A stretch of 64,000 bases of DNA from Phylloscopus collybita (Eukaryota; Chordata; Aves; Passeriformes; Phylloscopidae): NCBI GenBank assembly GCA_027886175.1, contig JAJNNQ010000142.1, forward strand, positions 1 to 64,000, given 5' to 3'. A model generated the notes under the pieces. That model had not been told where the DNA came from and did not search any database. It saw only the letters and a list, made by a program, of their open reading frames with translations. Positions 20,830 through 31,449 of this stretch are shown piece by piece. Position 1 is the first letter of the stretch, and every line of letters starts with the position of its first letter. A program made the position numbers and the translations under genes.

Positions 20830-21005
20830 GACTACATCCATCCATCCATCCTGCTTTTTCCATCCATCCTGCTTTTCCCTCCTTTCCCTCCCTGCTTTCC
20901 CTCGCCCCTTTGGCGGCTGGAGGAGCCCCAAGCTGGTCATTCCTGGGGATTCCAGCATTCCAGAGCTGGGAAAAAACCCTCAGACTCGTGTCTGGGCTGA
21001 AGGAG
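20830..21005. other. Unique intergenic sequence, nothing recognised
   Basis: Contains (CATC)n at 20836-20850 and short duplicated TCCTGCTTTT words also seen at 20089-20110; no gene or regulatory signal stands out. Confidence 0.4.
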
Positions 21006-21160
21006 CCGGGCTCTCCCCTGCCCTGGGCTGCAGCTGAATTAATTGGCAATTGCCGGGAGCCCACAGAGCCGGGCTCTGGTGGGAAGGAAGCCGTAAAAGC
21101 CGCGCGCCCGCAGCCGTAATTCCTTCACCCCGCATTGATCCCGCGGCCTCTGCTGCCCAC
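21005..21160. other. Unique island with AATTAATT and CAATTG motifs
   Basis: GCTGAATTAATTGGCAATTG followed by GTAAAAGCC and GTAATTCC lies in unique sequence before a 57-bp array. Candidate regulatory sequence only. Confidence 0.3.
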
Positions 21161-21204
21161 GGAGCGGCCGGGGGACGGGCTGGGCATCGATCCCGGGCAC
21201 CTCG

Positions 21205-21640
21205 GCCGGGCCAGAGCATCCCTGACCCCTGCCCGTGCTGGGAAAGAATTCCCAGTCTGATCCCAGCCTGGAGCATCCCTGACCCCTGCCCGTGCTGGGA
21301 AAGAATTCCCGGTCTGATCCCAGCCTGGAGCATCCCTGACCCCTGCCCGTGCTGGGAGAGAATTCCCGGTCTGATCCCAGCCTGGAGCATCCCTGACCCC
21401 TGCCTGTGCTGGGAGAGAATTCCCGGTCTGATCCCAGCCTGGAGGATCCTCAATCCCTGCCCATGCTGGCATCAAATTCCCAGGCTGACCCCAGCCCAGA
21501 GCATCCCTGATCCCTGCCCGTGCTGGGAGAGAATTCCTGGTCTGATCCCAGCCCGGAGAATCCCCAGTCCCTGCTCGTGCTGGCGCCAAATTCCCGGTCT
21601 GATCCCAGCCCGGAGCATCCCCGATCCCTGCTCTTTCTAG
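21205..21640. repeat. 57-bp tandem repeat, about 7.5 copies
   Basis: The unit carries GAGCATCCCTGACCCCTGCC, GTGCTGGGAAAGAATTCCC and GTCTGATCCCAGCC. Its length is a multiple of three, hence the open frames. Confidence 0.92.
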
Positions 21641-21835
21641 GAGCGAATTCCCAGAAACTCCATCCCTGGCAGTGCCCCAGGCCAGGCTGGGATAACCTGG
21701 CCTCATGGAATGCATCCCATGGCAGGAACGGGATGGGGTTCAAAGCCCCTTCCCACCCGAACCACCCCAGGGCTGCTGCACTTCCCATCCACCCGGGCTG
21801 GATCCTCTCCCTGCCCGGCCTTCCCCAGGGGCTCC

Positions 21836-22212
21836 TGTGGGGAGACCAAAGGAGATGCTGCTGAGGGCAGTCTGCCCTCTGATATCTTACAGAAGAAGCT
21901 GGAGACAGCATTTGTATGTAGTATTTGAATGTTATAATGTCAATTTATCCTACAGCATTTGAACGTTACAATGGTCACTTTACCTAAGTGTGTGTTTCTA
22001 GAAATGTTTAATTTAAAAAAAAAAAAGGAAATGGGCAATTGTGGGGAGACCAAAGGAGGTGCTGCTGAGGGCAGTCTCCCCTCTGATATCTTACAGAAGA
22101 AACTGGAGACAGCATTTGTATGTAGCGTTTGAATGTTATAATGTCAATTTACCTAAGCGTGTGTTTCTAGAAATGTTTAATAAAAAAAAAAAAAAAAAAA
22201 AAAAAAGGGGAT
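21836..22212 (+). mobile_element. Two tandem truncated retroelement copies with internal poly(A)
   Basis: Copies start at 21836 and 22040 with TGTGGGGAGACCAAAGGAG and each ends in GAAATGTTTAAT plus an A-run (22014-22026; 22180-22206). The first has an about 30-bp internal duplication. Their 5' 45 bp match the start of the element at 22213. Confidence 0.6.
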
Positions 22213-22690
22213 TGTGGGGAGACCAAAGGAGGTGCTGCTGAGGGCAGTCTCCCCTCTGTGATAATTACAGCTGTGTTAATTACCCTGGAGTAGAAACGGC
22301 CTTGCCCTGACAGCCATGGGTGTGATAAAGGGTGAGTGAGCTGGGCAGGGTCAGCTGGAGGCTGCTGGCTGGGCTGTGCAGAGCAGGGACAGGAGGTGGT
22401 GCCAGGGCCAGCAAAGGTGAGCTGCTGCAGGTGGGACAGACAGGGTGAGGGGGCTGGGACAGGGACAGGAAGGGACAGAGCCACCAGAACTGAAGGAGAG
22501 ACAGAGCCAGAGCTGAAGAAGAGAGCCAGAGTTGAAGGAAAGAGCCAGAGCTGTGTGGAGCTGCTCGTGGGAGATACAGAGAAAAAGGTACAGGGGAGAC
22601 TTTTTGAATAACAAGGTGCTGATACTTGAAGCCTCCTGGTGATTCTAATGAAGCTCCTCGAGTGCAGTGTCCGTGTCACCTGCCACACAT
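22213..22690 (+). mobile_element. LTR-like element starting TGTGGGGAGACC
   Basis: The third copy of the 45-bp head continues instead into about 430 bp of non-repetitive sequence ending near GTGTCACCTGCCACAC. Terminal TG and CA and the repeated head suggest an avian LTR; the boundary at the right is uncertain and no gag/pol remains. Confidence 0.4.
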
Positions 22691-22799
22691 GGACTGTGAC
22701 AGGATCCCTGTGCCCCTGCGTGCCCAGGGGCACACGGAGCCGCCCTCACCTTTCCCGGGATCCATCCATCCATCCATCCCCACCCAGCCGGGAAGCGGC

Positions 22800-22910
22800 G
22801 GAATTCCCAGCCCGAGCCAATTAGCGGCAGCTGGTGAGAGCCGAGGATGATCATTAATTTCCAGGCGAGCATATGCTGCGTGTTAACAACCCCCGTGCCG
22901 TGGCAGCAGG
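22800..22910. other. Unique island with ATTA and E-box motifs
   Basis: CCAATTAGCGGCAGCTGGTG, GATGATCATTAATTTCC, GCATATGC and GTTAACAAC are packed within 90 bp: candidate enhancer core. Confidence 0.35.
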
Positions 22911-23099
22911 GCCCAGCCCAGCCAGATGGCTCAGCCTGCCTCGGGAATGATCCGTGCCGGGAATGATTCCTGCCGGGATCGGGGCTTCGGGGAACGGGGC
23001 ATTCCCGGCCTGGATGCAGCGGGAATCCGGCCCGGGGTCACCCAGCAGCGTTTCTGAGTCAAAATGAACCCCCTGAGCTCCCCCTGGGGACAATCCCCT

Positions 23100-23505
23100 T
23101 ATGGATTTTGGGAATCGCACCCAAACCCGCTCCCGGATTTCGGGAGTCGCACCCAAACCCTCTCCCGGATTCCGGGAATCGCACCCAAACCCGCTCCCGG
23201 ATTTCGGGAGTCGCACCCAAACCCTCTCCCGGATTCCGGGAATCGCACCCAAACCCGCTCCCGGATTTCGGGAGTCGCACCCAAACCCTCTCCCGGATTT
23301 TGGGAATCGCACCCAAACCCTCTCCCGGATTTTGGGAATCGCACCCAAACCCGCTCCCGGATTTTGGGAATCGCACCCAAACCCGCTCCCGGATTTTGGG
23401 AATCGCACCCAAACCCGCTCCCGGATTTTGGGAATCGCATCCAAACCCGCTCCCGGATTTTGGGAATCGCATCCAAACCCGCTCCCGGATTTCGGGAATC
23501 ACGGA
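23100..23505. repeat. 32-bp tandem repeat (GGGAATCGCACCCAAACCCG)
   Basis: About twelve units of 32 bp, with GAATCGCAC and GAGTCGCAC variants alternating at the left end. Confidence 0.92.
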
Positions 23506-24280
23506 GCCTTTCCCGCTCCTCCCTCTGGGGCTCCGGGAAGGGCCGGGAGGGATCGGCAGCTCCCTTTGAATTCCCCGCCCGGCATCGGGAGCGGGACCTC
23601 TCCAGGGAAGAGCGGCAAAAATAACTCCGGGGGCGCTCCCAAGGGCAGGGGCTCGTTATAAATGGGAATAATTAATGGATTAATTAATCATTCCAGCGGG
23701 GGACACGGCGCTGGACGAGGGCTCGGGGCTGACAGCAGCAGGGAAAATTCCCGGCAGGATCCAGGGGGGATGCTGGGAAGATCCCGGGGCGGGGATGGGA
23801 GCGCTGGGTGATCCCTGCGGGGATGGAGGAGGAGGAAGGAGGGAGGAGGAGGAGGAAGGAGCTGCTCTGTGCGTCTGAGTTCCAGCTGAGCTGACACACC
23901 TGGTGACAGGGCCGGGGCGTTCCGTTTTCATTTCCATTTTTAATTAAAGAAATTAAAACCCCTGAGCGGGTCCGGCTGCTGCCCTGGGCACCTCCCGTGC
24001 CCTCCCCCGGGATGTGCCCGCTCCTCCAGGAATGCCGGGAGCCAACTGAAGGGAAAAGAGGAGGAAGAGGAGGGTTGGGGAGGAGCAGAGCGTGGGGCTG
24101 TGCAGAGGACGGGGCAGATCCATGGGGTGGGACCCCGGCTCCCTCCTGCCCCACGCCCTGGCCGTGGGTCAAATAAACATCCAAGGGAACATTGGGGGGA
24201 TGTCGGGGAGAGGAGCAGCCGGGCACAACCCTGGGGAAATCCCGGGGCCTTGAAGGAGCAGAAGCTGCGGCAGCTGGGAG
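23505..24280. other. Unique intergenic sequence
   Basis: No exon-like frame with splice signals is visible. It includes a GGA-rich run (23820-23865), the AT-rich island at 23625-23700 and TTTTTAATTAAAGAAATTAA at 23937. Confidence 0.4.
23625..23700. other. AT-rich unique island (AATTAATGGATTAATTAATC)
   Basis: A dense cluster of ATTA/TTAAT sites sits beside CGTTATAAATGGG, a TATA-like string. No gene is associated; candidate regulatory sequence. Confidence 0.3.
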
Positions 24281-24900
24281 ATGGAGCCTTTCCCTTGGAT
24301 CTCCTTGGCTCCCAATGGAGCCTTTCCCCTGGATCTCCATGGCTCCCAATGGAGCCTTTCCCCTGGATCCCCTTGGCTCCCAATGGAGCCTTTCCCCTGG
24401 ATCTCCTTGGCTCCCAATGGAGCCTTTCCCCTGGATCTCCATGGATCCCAATGGAGCCTTTCCCCTGGATCTCCATGGCTCCCAATGGAGCCTTTCCCTT
24501 GGATCTCCTTGGCTCCCAATGGAGCCTTTCCCTTGGATCTCCTTGGCTCCCAATGGAGCCTTTCCCCTGGATCTCCTTGGCTCCCAATGGAGCCTTTCCC
24601 CTGGATCTCCTTGGCTCCCAATGGAGCCTTTCCCCTGGATCTCCTTGGCTCCCAATGGAGCCTTTTCCCCTGGATCTCCTTGGCTCCCAATGGAGCCTTT
24701 CCCTTGGATCTCCTTGGCTCCCAATGGAGCCTTTCCCTTGGATCTCCTTGGCTCCCGATGGAGCCTTTCCCCTGGATCTCCTTGGCTCCCGATGGAGCCT
24801 TTCCCTTGGATCTCCTTGGCTCCCAATGGAGCCTTTCCCCTGGATCCCCTTGGCTCCCAATGGAGCCTTTCCCCTGGATCCCCTTGGCTCCCAGCCTGCC
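24280..24900. repeat. 34-bp tandem repeat (GAGCCTTTCCCCTGGATCTC)
   Basis: Eighteen near-identical 34-bp units with slight variation (CTTGG/CCTGG; CTCCATGG/CTCCTTGG). Confidence 0.95.
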
Positions 24901-24945
24901 CGGGCACCTTCAGAGCCTGGAGGATCTGATGTTTCACCCCAGCTG

Positions 24946-25233
24946 TGTCGCTGTGGGACACAAGGAAGGAGACGTGGACTCATCAGAAGGCTGTTGGACT
25001 CCCGAGGAGGAGCTGTCAGGTTCATTGTCCAAACCCATTTTATACCTTTTTACAAAACACCCACCTCAGAGGTGGGACCCCTGGAACCATTGGTCACTCA
25101 CAGAGACCACCACGCGAAGTCCCTCCCATGGGAAAGCGTGTGGAAAACATGTTTGTTTACAGATAGGATGACCTTGTTGTTCCCAGTTCCATCCTGGGAA
25201 CTGAATTTCCCAAAAACCAAAACACGACAGGCA
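24946..25233 (-). mobile_element. Solo-LTR-like element, copy 3
   Basis: Same family as copies 1 and 2. On the minus strand it reads GGTATAAAATGGG, with a polyadenylation-like region next to it, and it begins beside GTGTCGCTGTGGGACAC. Confidence 0.65.
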
Positions 25234-25328
25234 CAAACCATGGCTACAAAGATGCATACGGTCCTTGCTCATCCTCGTGGGCTGTGGGAGAAGGAGGAGG
25301 AGGAGGAGCACAAAGCGGGTTTAGGGGC

Positions 25329-25611
25329 TGTCTCTGTGCAACACAAGGAGACATGGACTCGTCAGAAGGCTGTGTGGACTCCTGAGGAGGAGCTGCCAGG
25401 TTTATTCTCCAAACCCATTTGATACCTTTTTACGAGACACCCACCTTGAAGGTGGGACCCCTGGAACCATTGGTCACCTGCAGAGACCACCACGCCAAGT
25501 CCCTCCCATGGGAAAGCGTGTGGAAAACACCTTTGTTTACAAACAGCGTGACCTTGCTCAGGAATTCTGTCCTGGGAGCAGAACTCCCAAAAACCCAAAC
25601 ATGGACGGGCA
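25329..25611 (-). mobile_element. Solo-LTR-like element, copy 4
   Basis: Close relative of copy 3 in the same orientation, separated from it by about 95 bp. The minus strand shows GGTATCAAATGGG and GGAGAATAAACC. Confidence 0.65.
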
Positions 25612-26020
25612 CAAACGGTGGGAACACAGCTGAGCATCGGGAGGAACCCATTGCACCCAATCCCCGAGGCGTGAGGCTCCAAAATCCCGGATTCCCGGAG
25701 CCGCGGCGGGAGGAGGGGAGAGGCCGATCCGGGGAGCGGCTCCCGCTGCTGCTGACCCGGGCGGGGGATGATTCACAGCCCCGGCGCTCCTGCAGGAGGC
25801 AGCAATGATGGAGATGAAGCGAGGCCATCGCCTCCGCGGGATTTATGGAGCGCGGCCGCCGCTCCCGACATCCCGGGCTCCCCCCGCGGGGCTCGGCACC
25901 GCCCTCCCTCCAGCTCCGGCTTTTCCTGGGGAGACGCAGCCCAGGGGATAAAAGGGGAGCTGGGGGTTTGGGGGCGCCGTGGTTTGGGATGAGGAGCCCC
26001 CAAGGAGGGGAGGGGAGTGA
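25612..26020. other. Unique GC-rich intergenic sequence, nothing recognised
   Basis: Short open frames are present but lack homology and splice context. CpG density rises near 25690-25900. Confidence 0.4.
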
Positions 26021-26330
26021 GCCTGGTTGGTGCCTGAGATGTTTTGGTTTCTCTGAAACTCTTTTCCCAGAGAGTTTTCTGCCAACCAGAGACACGTTTT
26101 CCTGACTGTGACCTTTGTTTGCATCCCTTTCCCTGGGAGGGACTTCTCCTTGCTGTCCCTCTGCTCTGACCAATGTGAGTGAAGAAGTTTGTCTTTGTTT
26201 CACCCGTTGGGTTGTTCTCTGTAGAACAGGAGAAACGGGAAGAAATTCCCAGAAATTAACGGAGTCACTGTCAGCCTGCTGAGCCCGAGTGGGTGTCCTT
26301 GTGATCTGTAGCAACGTCAGTGAGCCGGTC
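26020..26330 (+). mobile_element. Diverged LTR-like element
   Basis: Starts TGCCTGAGATGTTTTGG and keeps GGGAGGGACTT and a CCAATG, as in the 26931 element, but is otherwise diverged; probably an older subfamily. It runs into the 26-bp array at 26330. Confidence 0.4.
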
Positions 26331-26665
26331 CTGGAATGCTGATCCCACTGGAGGTCCTGGAATGCTGATCCCACTGAAGCCAGGCCCAGGATGGAGGAGC
26401 CTGGCAGGTCCTGGAATGCTGATCCCACTGGAGGTCCTGGAATGCTGATCCCACTGGAGGTCCTGGAATGCTGATCCCACTGAAGCCAGGCCCAGGATGG
26501 AGGAGCCCGGCAGGTCCTGGAATGCTGATCCCACTGGAGGTCCTGGAATGCTGATCCCACTGGAGCCGGGCCCAGGATGGAGGAGCCTGGCAGGTCCTGG
26601 AATGCTGATCCCACTGGAGGTCCTGGAATGCTGATCCCACTGGAGCCGGGCCGGGCTGGAGGAGC
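26330..26665. repeat. 26-bp tandem repeat with 28-bp spacer units
   Basis: GGTCCTGGAATGCTGATCCC ACTGGA units occur in pairs or triplets, interrupted by AGCCAGGCCCAGGATGGAGG blocks. Confidence 0.9.
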
Positions 26666-26930
26666 CTGGCGGGGCTCAGGGCTCGGGGCTGTGGGATGAG
26701 CCGGTGCCGCAGCGCCCGCAGCAATCGAGTTCCAAACCCGGCCGCTGACTCACAGCTCCGCTTTTCCATCGCCCCGGGCCCGCGGACAGCCCGGAGCCCC
26801 GCCTGTTTCCAATGAGCCCGGCTCTCCTGGCCCTGCTGACGCGATTTGCGTTCTCATCATCCTCGCCCTGGGCACGGCCCCGAGGGGAAACGGGGAACGG
26901 AATCACAGAATGCAGCCACGGTTCGGTCCG

Positions 26931-27212
26931 TGCCTGCCACGTTTTGGTTTTGGGAAATTCTGTTCCCGGGAAGAGAACTTGTAAACAAGGTCATGTTATT
27001 GTAAACCAAGGTATTTTTCTACATGTTTCCCAAAGGAGGGACTTTGTTTGATGGTCTCTTCCAAGTGGCCAATAGGTCGAGAGGTCCCCACCTCTAAGGT
27101 GGGTGCTTTGTAGAAAGGGATAAAACAGGTTTGGAAAATAAACTGGTGGCTCCTCCTTCGAGGAATCCACAGCCTTCTGAACCAGACTCGTGTCTCTATC
27201 GCTGGGGGGGAC
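26931..27212 (+). mobile_element. Solo-LTR-like element, copy 5 (plus orientation)
   Basis: Starts TGCCTGCC. It has a CCAAT box at 27069-27073, a TATA-like GATAAAA at 27119-27125 and AATAAA at 27137-27142, and ends near the G-run at 27203-27210. It abuts copy 6 in opposite orientation. Confidence 0.7.
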
Positions 27213-27486
27213 ACAGGAACGAGGCAGGGAGTGCATCAAAGAGGCTGCGTGGAGCTCTTGCAAGCAAGAGACCCCTCCTTTATTTCCCTGACTCTTTTTG
27301 TACATTTACAGATGTGCCCACCCCAGAGGTGGGACCCTTGGGAACCACTGGTCGTTTTCCAGAGACCATCACCGAAGCCCCTCCTCTGGGAACAGATGTG
27401 GGAACTTCGGTAGTTTACAGAACATGACCTTGTGCATCAACACCGTGCCTGGGAATGGAATTTCCCAAAACCAAAACAGGCAGGCA
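27203..27486 (-). mobile_element. Solo-LTR-like element, copy 6 (minus orientation)
   Basis: The inverse partner of copy 5; the two meet tail to tail. It ends at GGCA (27486), matching the TGCC end of the family. Confidence 0.65.
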
Positions 27487-27779
27487 CGAAGCATGGCAAC
27501 AGTGTCTCCTCCTTCGTGTCCAATAGTGACAACAGAACCCCAGCAGGGACCCGAAATCCCGCGGGCACCGAGCCCTCCCTCCATCCCCGGCTGCCCCAAG
27601 CCCTGCCCAGCCTGGCCTGGGGTTTGGGAAGCCCCTGGTGCTCCGTGGGGGCGAGGAGAGCCTGGAAAGGGATCCTGCTCCTGCAGGGAGCAGCAGAGCC
27701 GCCCCTCCTGCCCCGACATTCCCACCCCCAGGCTGCCGGGCCCGGCTTTTCCCCTTCCAGGCCGATTAGAAAGCGCGCT

Positions 27780-28310
27780 GGTGGTGTCTGACAAGAGGGA
27801 TGATCTGAAGAGCAGGATGTTCTTTGGGACACGTGGGTTATTGGTCGTGGTTTATTGGGGGTGGGAAGGCAGCCTGACTGGGGAAGAGCCCAAAGGTCCA
27901 AAGGGACAGGGATCCAGGGGAGCAAGAGCCCGAGTGACCTGTTCCATTCCATTTTAACCCTTTCTATCGTGAATATTCTAATGAGCATCAACCAATCACC
28001 TCAAGATACAAAACTTACAGAATCTACATCCAGCCTATGGGAACTACAGCATTACAATGCTACTCTACAGACCAAAATCCTGAAAAACCACCTTATCCCT
28101 GATACCTGAGAAGGTCCAACCCTTTATTCATCCTTTTGTCCTGGCACGGGTGTCACTGACTCACCCAGCCCAGTCTTTTCAGCTGTCTAATCACCTTCTT
28201 CCTGCCCAGCATCTTACAGTTCAAACTTTGCTTTTAATTCTATTCCTCTTGTAGGTTTCATACTTTTAGAATCTTTTACTAATAAATCATCTCTGCAGGG
28301 CCCAGCTACT
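27780..28310 (-). mobile_element. LTR-like element of a different family
   Basis: An about 530-bp AT-richer block in GC-rich surroundings. On the minus strand CAATAAACC (near 27850) looks like a poly(A) signal. No coding sequence is present. The assignment rests on composition and signals only. Confidence 0.4.
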
Positions 28311-28797
28311 TCATCCTCTCCAACACAGGCCCATTCCCGAGGAGCTGGTTCCCGTTTTTCCCGGGGAGCTCAGCGCTCCCTCAGCACACTTTGCCCTCCA
28401 TCCCGTTCCTGCAGCCGTCACCCCTTCCCTGTCCCCAAAGCCCCATCGGTGCCAGGCCCCTCCTCCTGCCCTGAGCTCCCCTGACCCCTTCCAGGGCTCC
28501 TCTCTCCCTTCCTCCTGGAATATCCATCCCAAATCCCCCTCCAGGGGCTCGGGTCCGTTTCCCCACCTCTGTCTCTGTGTCTCCACATCCCCCCCCCCCA
28601 CCAATCCCAACAATCCCAACAGCATTCCCCCCTCCCTGCTGCTCCAACAGGAGCAGGAAGGGCCAGGATTGGGAATTCCAGGATTTGGAGAGCGAAGACC
28701 CAAGCAGGAGAGGCGATGGCTTCAAACCAACCCCCCAGGCCGGGGAAAAGCAGCGTTCCACCTGTGCTGGGAGCGGTTTCCTTTGGAAAACGGGGAG

Positions 28798-28845
28798 GGA
28801 AAAATGACCAAAATGACCAAAATGACCAAAATGACCAAAACCCAC
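28798..28845. repeat. 9-bp repeat (AAAATGACC) x 5
   Basis: A short perfect array in otherwise unique sequence. The remainder of 28310-29090 is unique and shows nothing I recognise. Confidence 0.85.
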
Positions 28846-29089
28846 CTTGCCACACCGCAGAAAACTCCAAAATCAGCCTGACCCCACCCCCCTCACTGGG
28901 CTTTTAATGCCTCCCCAACTCCTCGACCCCCCCCAGAGCTGGGATTTGGGATGAGAAGCCGCTCCCATCATCAGGAGTGACCCCAGGTGTCCACAGCCCC
29001 CCTTTGGTGCCACCCTCAGGGACAGACAGAAGGACGGCTGCGCCGCCCTAAAGCCATCCCAGCCGTGAGGAGGGTGAACCAGGAAGGAA

Positions 29090-29320
29090 AATGGGATCCT
29101 CGAGGGCTTTTTTTCCCGGGGTTGTGGCCTCCCCGAGGCTGCTGAGGCTCCCGCAGCCGCCGGAGTTCTGTTTGTTTGTTTGCGCTGCCTCTGCCAGCCC
29201 GGCCTCCGCCCCGCGTCCCCGAGCGGAGCGGAATGCATGCAAATCAATTCCGGATCGGCGGCGGCACCCGCAGACCGGGAAAAGCTGCTGGGATGACAAA
29301 GGGAGCACCTGGATGCGCTC
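29090..29320. other. Unique island with POU octamer (ATGCAAAT)
   Basis: GAATGCATGCAAATCAATTC near 29231 contains a perfect octamer and ATGCAT; TGTTTGTTTGTTTGCG near 29170 resembles a forkhead-site cluster. Candidate regulatory element. Confidence 0.35.
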
Positions 29321-29339
29321 CTGAGGGGCGGGGAGGGGA

Positions 29340-29785
29340 GGCGGGACCGAGGGATGGGGGGAAAGCAGCCGGGGATGGGGGAAAAGGAGCTGGGGATGGG
29401 GGAAAATGAACTGGGGATGGGGGAAAACGAGCTGGGGATGGGGGAAAATGAACTGGGGATGGGGGAAAATGAACTGGGGATGGGGGAAAACGAGCTGGGG
29501 ATGGGGGAAAATGAACTGGGGATGGGGGAAAATGAACTGGGGATGGGGGAAAACGAGCTGGGGATGGGGGAAAATGAACTGGGGATGGGGGAAAAGGAGC
29601 TGGGGATGGGGGAAAAGGAGCCGGGGTTGGGGGAAAAGGAGCCGGGGATGGGGGAAAAGGAGCCGGGGATGGGGGAAAAACGAGCTGGGGATGGGGGGAA
29701 AGCAGCTGGGGATGGGGGACAATGAACTGGGGATGGGGGGAAACGAGCTGGGGATGGGGGAAAATGAACTGGGGATGAGGTTTGG
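29340..29785. repeat. 21-bp tandem repeat (GAACTGGGGATGGGGGAAAA)
   Basis: About twenty units (GAACTGGGG, GAGCTGGGG, GAGCCGGGG forms). The multiple-of-three unit gives a seven-residue peptide period with no gene behind it. Confidence 0.95.
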
Positions 29786-30400
29786 AGCGTGATTTCCGTG
29801 CTCACACCACACACAGGGAATGTGGGATCGAGGAATGGGGGGAAACGAGCTGGGGATGGGGTTTGGAGCAGGACTGGGAATGTTCACACAGGACAGGGAA
29901 TGTGGAATCGAGGGTGACACCCGAGCCGGGGTGGGGTTTGGAGCCGGATTTCCATGTTCACATAGGATAAGGAATGTGGAATCACTGGGATGGGGTAAAA
30001 AGAGCTGAAGACGGGGTTTGGAGCAGGACTGGGGTGTTCACACAGGACAGGGAATGTAGGATCGAGAAATGGGGTGACACCCGAGCCAGGGTGGGGTTTG
30101 GAGCAGGATTGGGGTGTTCACACAAGATAAGGAATGTGGGATCAAGGGATGGGGTGACACCCGAACCAGGGTGGGGTTTGGAGCCGGATTTCCATGTTCA
30201 CATAGGATAAGGAATGTGGGATCGGGGAATGGGGTGACACCCGAGCCGGGGTGGGGTTCAGAGCAGGACTGGGGGTGCTCACACAGGACAGGGAATATGG
30301 GATCGAGGGTGATACCCGAGCGGGGGTGGGGTTTGCAGCCGGATTTCCTTGCTCCCACCGCACACAGGCAGTGTGGGATCGAGGAACGGGGGTGACACCC
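29785..30400. repeat. About 77-bp tandem repeat
   Basis: About eight units with CACACAGGACAGGGAATGTG, GGGTGACACCCGAGCC and GGGGTTTGGAGC. Confidence 0.9.
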
Positions 30401-30559
30401 GAGGCGGGGACGCGGTCGGGAGCAGCATTTCCTCGCTCCCACCGCGGCCGGGCAGCGCCCTGCGCTCACACTCCTCTTCCCCCTCCACCACCCGCACCCC
30501 CGGAGCCGCTCCCGCAGGCCCCCGGGCTGCGGCAGGGGAAGATTAGGGCTGTTTCCTTT

Positions 30560-30800
30560 TTCTCCGGGCGAGGAGCGTAATCCCCCCTTTGAAAGGCGCA
30601 TCCTGCGCTTGATGCTTCCTGACACGAATATTATCATCGGCGAGCAGCCGCAGAGCCCGCCTGTCGCCGGCGATTAGGGCGCTGACACAGATCGGTGCAA
30701 GATTTCACAAGCGGCTCATTACGGCTGACTCGGGGCTCGGCGGGGCTTATATAACTCGGCTTGCATAAACCTGTCACCCGCAGGAGCTGCTGCGCCGCCC
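30560..30800. other. Unique, non-repetitive island with TATA-like box (candidate enhancer or promoter)
   Basis: About 220 bp without tandem structure, containing ACGAATATTATCATCGGCG, GATTAGGGCGC, GCTCATTACGG and GGCTTATATAACTCGG at about 30745-30760. It stands out sharply from the arrays on both sides. No open frame or splice context indicates a known gene. Confidence 0.4.
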
Positions 30801-30829
30801 GGGCCCGACGGGGGCTGGCCCGCCTTGGT

Positions 30830-31430
30830 TCGGGGGGGAGGGTTTCGAGGCCCCCGGAGCTGTCCCTGCAGGGTTTGGGGTGCTCGGGCTGGTCCGGGGT
30901 TGGTCCGGGGTGGGGTTCGAGGCCCCTGGAGCTGTGCCCACCTCGCTGTGGGGAAGGTTTGGGGAGCTCGGGCTGGTCCGAGGTTGGTCCGGGGGTGTTT
31001 CGAGGCCCCGGAGCTGTTCCTGCTGACCCCGGAGGGTTTGGGGAGCTCGGGGTTGGTCCGTGGGGGTTTCAAGCCCACTGAGAGCTGCCCCCCCGGAGCT
31101 GTCCCTGCTGACCCCGGAGGGTTTGGGGAGCTCAGGCTGGTCTGGGGGTGGTTTTGAGGCCATCGAGAGCTGCCCCCAGAGGTGTGCCTGCCTCGCTGAG
31201 CGTCCGTGCCAGGAGGATTTAGGGAACCGGAGTTGGTTCGGGGGGGTTTCAAGGCCCCCGGAGCTGTCCCTGCAGGGTTTGAGGAGCCGGGGTTGGTCCG
31301 GGGTTGGTCCGGGGTTGGTCCGGGGGGGTTTCAAGGCCCCCTGCGCTGTCCCCGCCCCCGCTGTCCCCGGAGGGTTTGGGGAGCCTGGGCTGGCACGGGG
31401 GTTGTGCCGCTGCGGGAGGGGCTGGAAGGG
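30830..31430. repeat. Degenerate G-rich repeat (GGTTTGGGGAGCTCGGGCTG)
   Basis: Units of about 60-80 bp with GGTCCGGGGTTGGTCCGGGG and TTTCGAGGCCCC motifs. Confidence 0.8.
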
Positions 31431-31449
31431 ACTTGGGGAGGGGTTGGGA

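Noticed and set aside
24280..24900. A regular 34-bp direct repeat that could be mistaken for a CRISPR array
   Set aside because: The units are contiguous with no unique spacers, and the genome is vertebrate.
20117..28310. Coding remnants (gag, pol or env) associated with the LTR-like elements
   Set aside because: No frame between the elements shows retroviral motifs; only LTR-like noncoding sequence is present.
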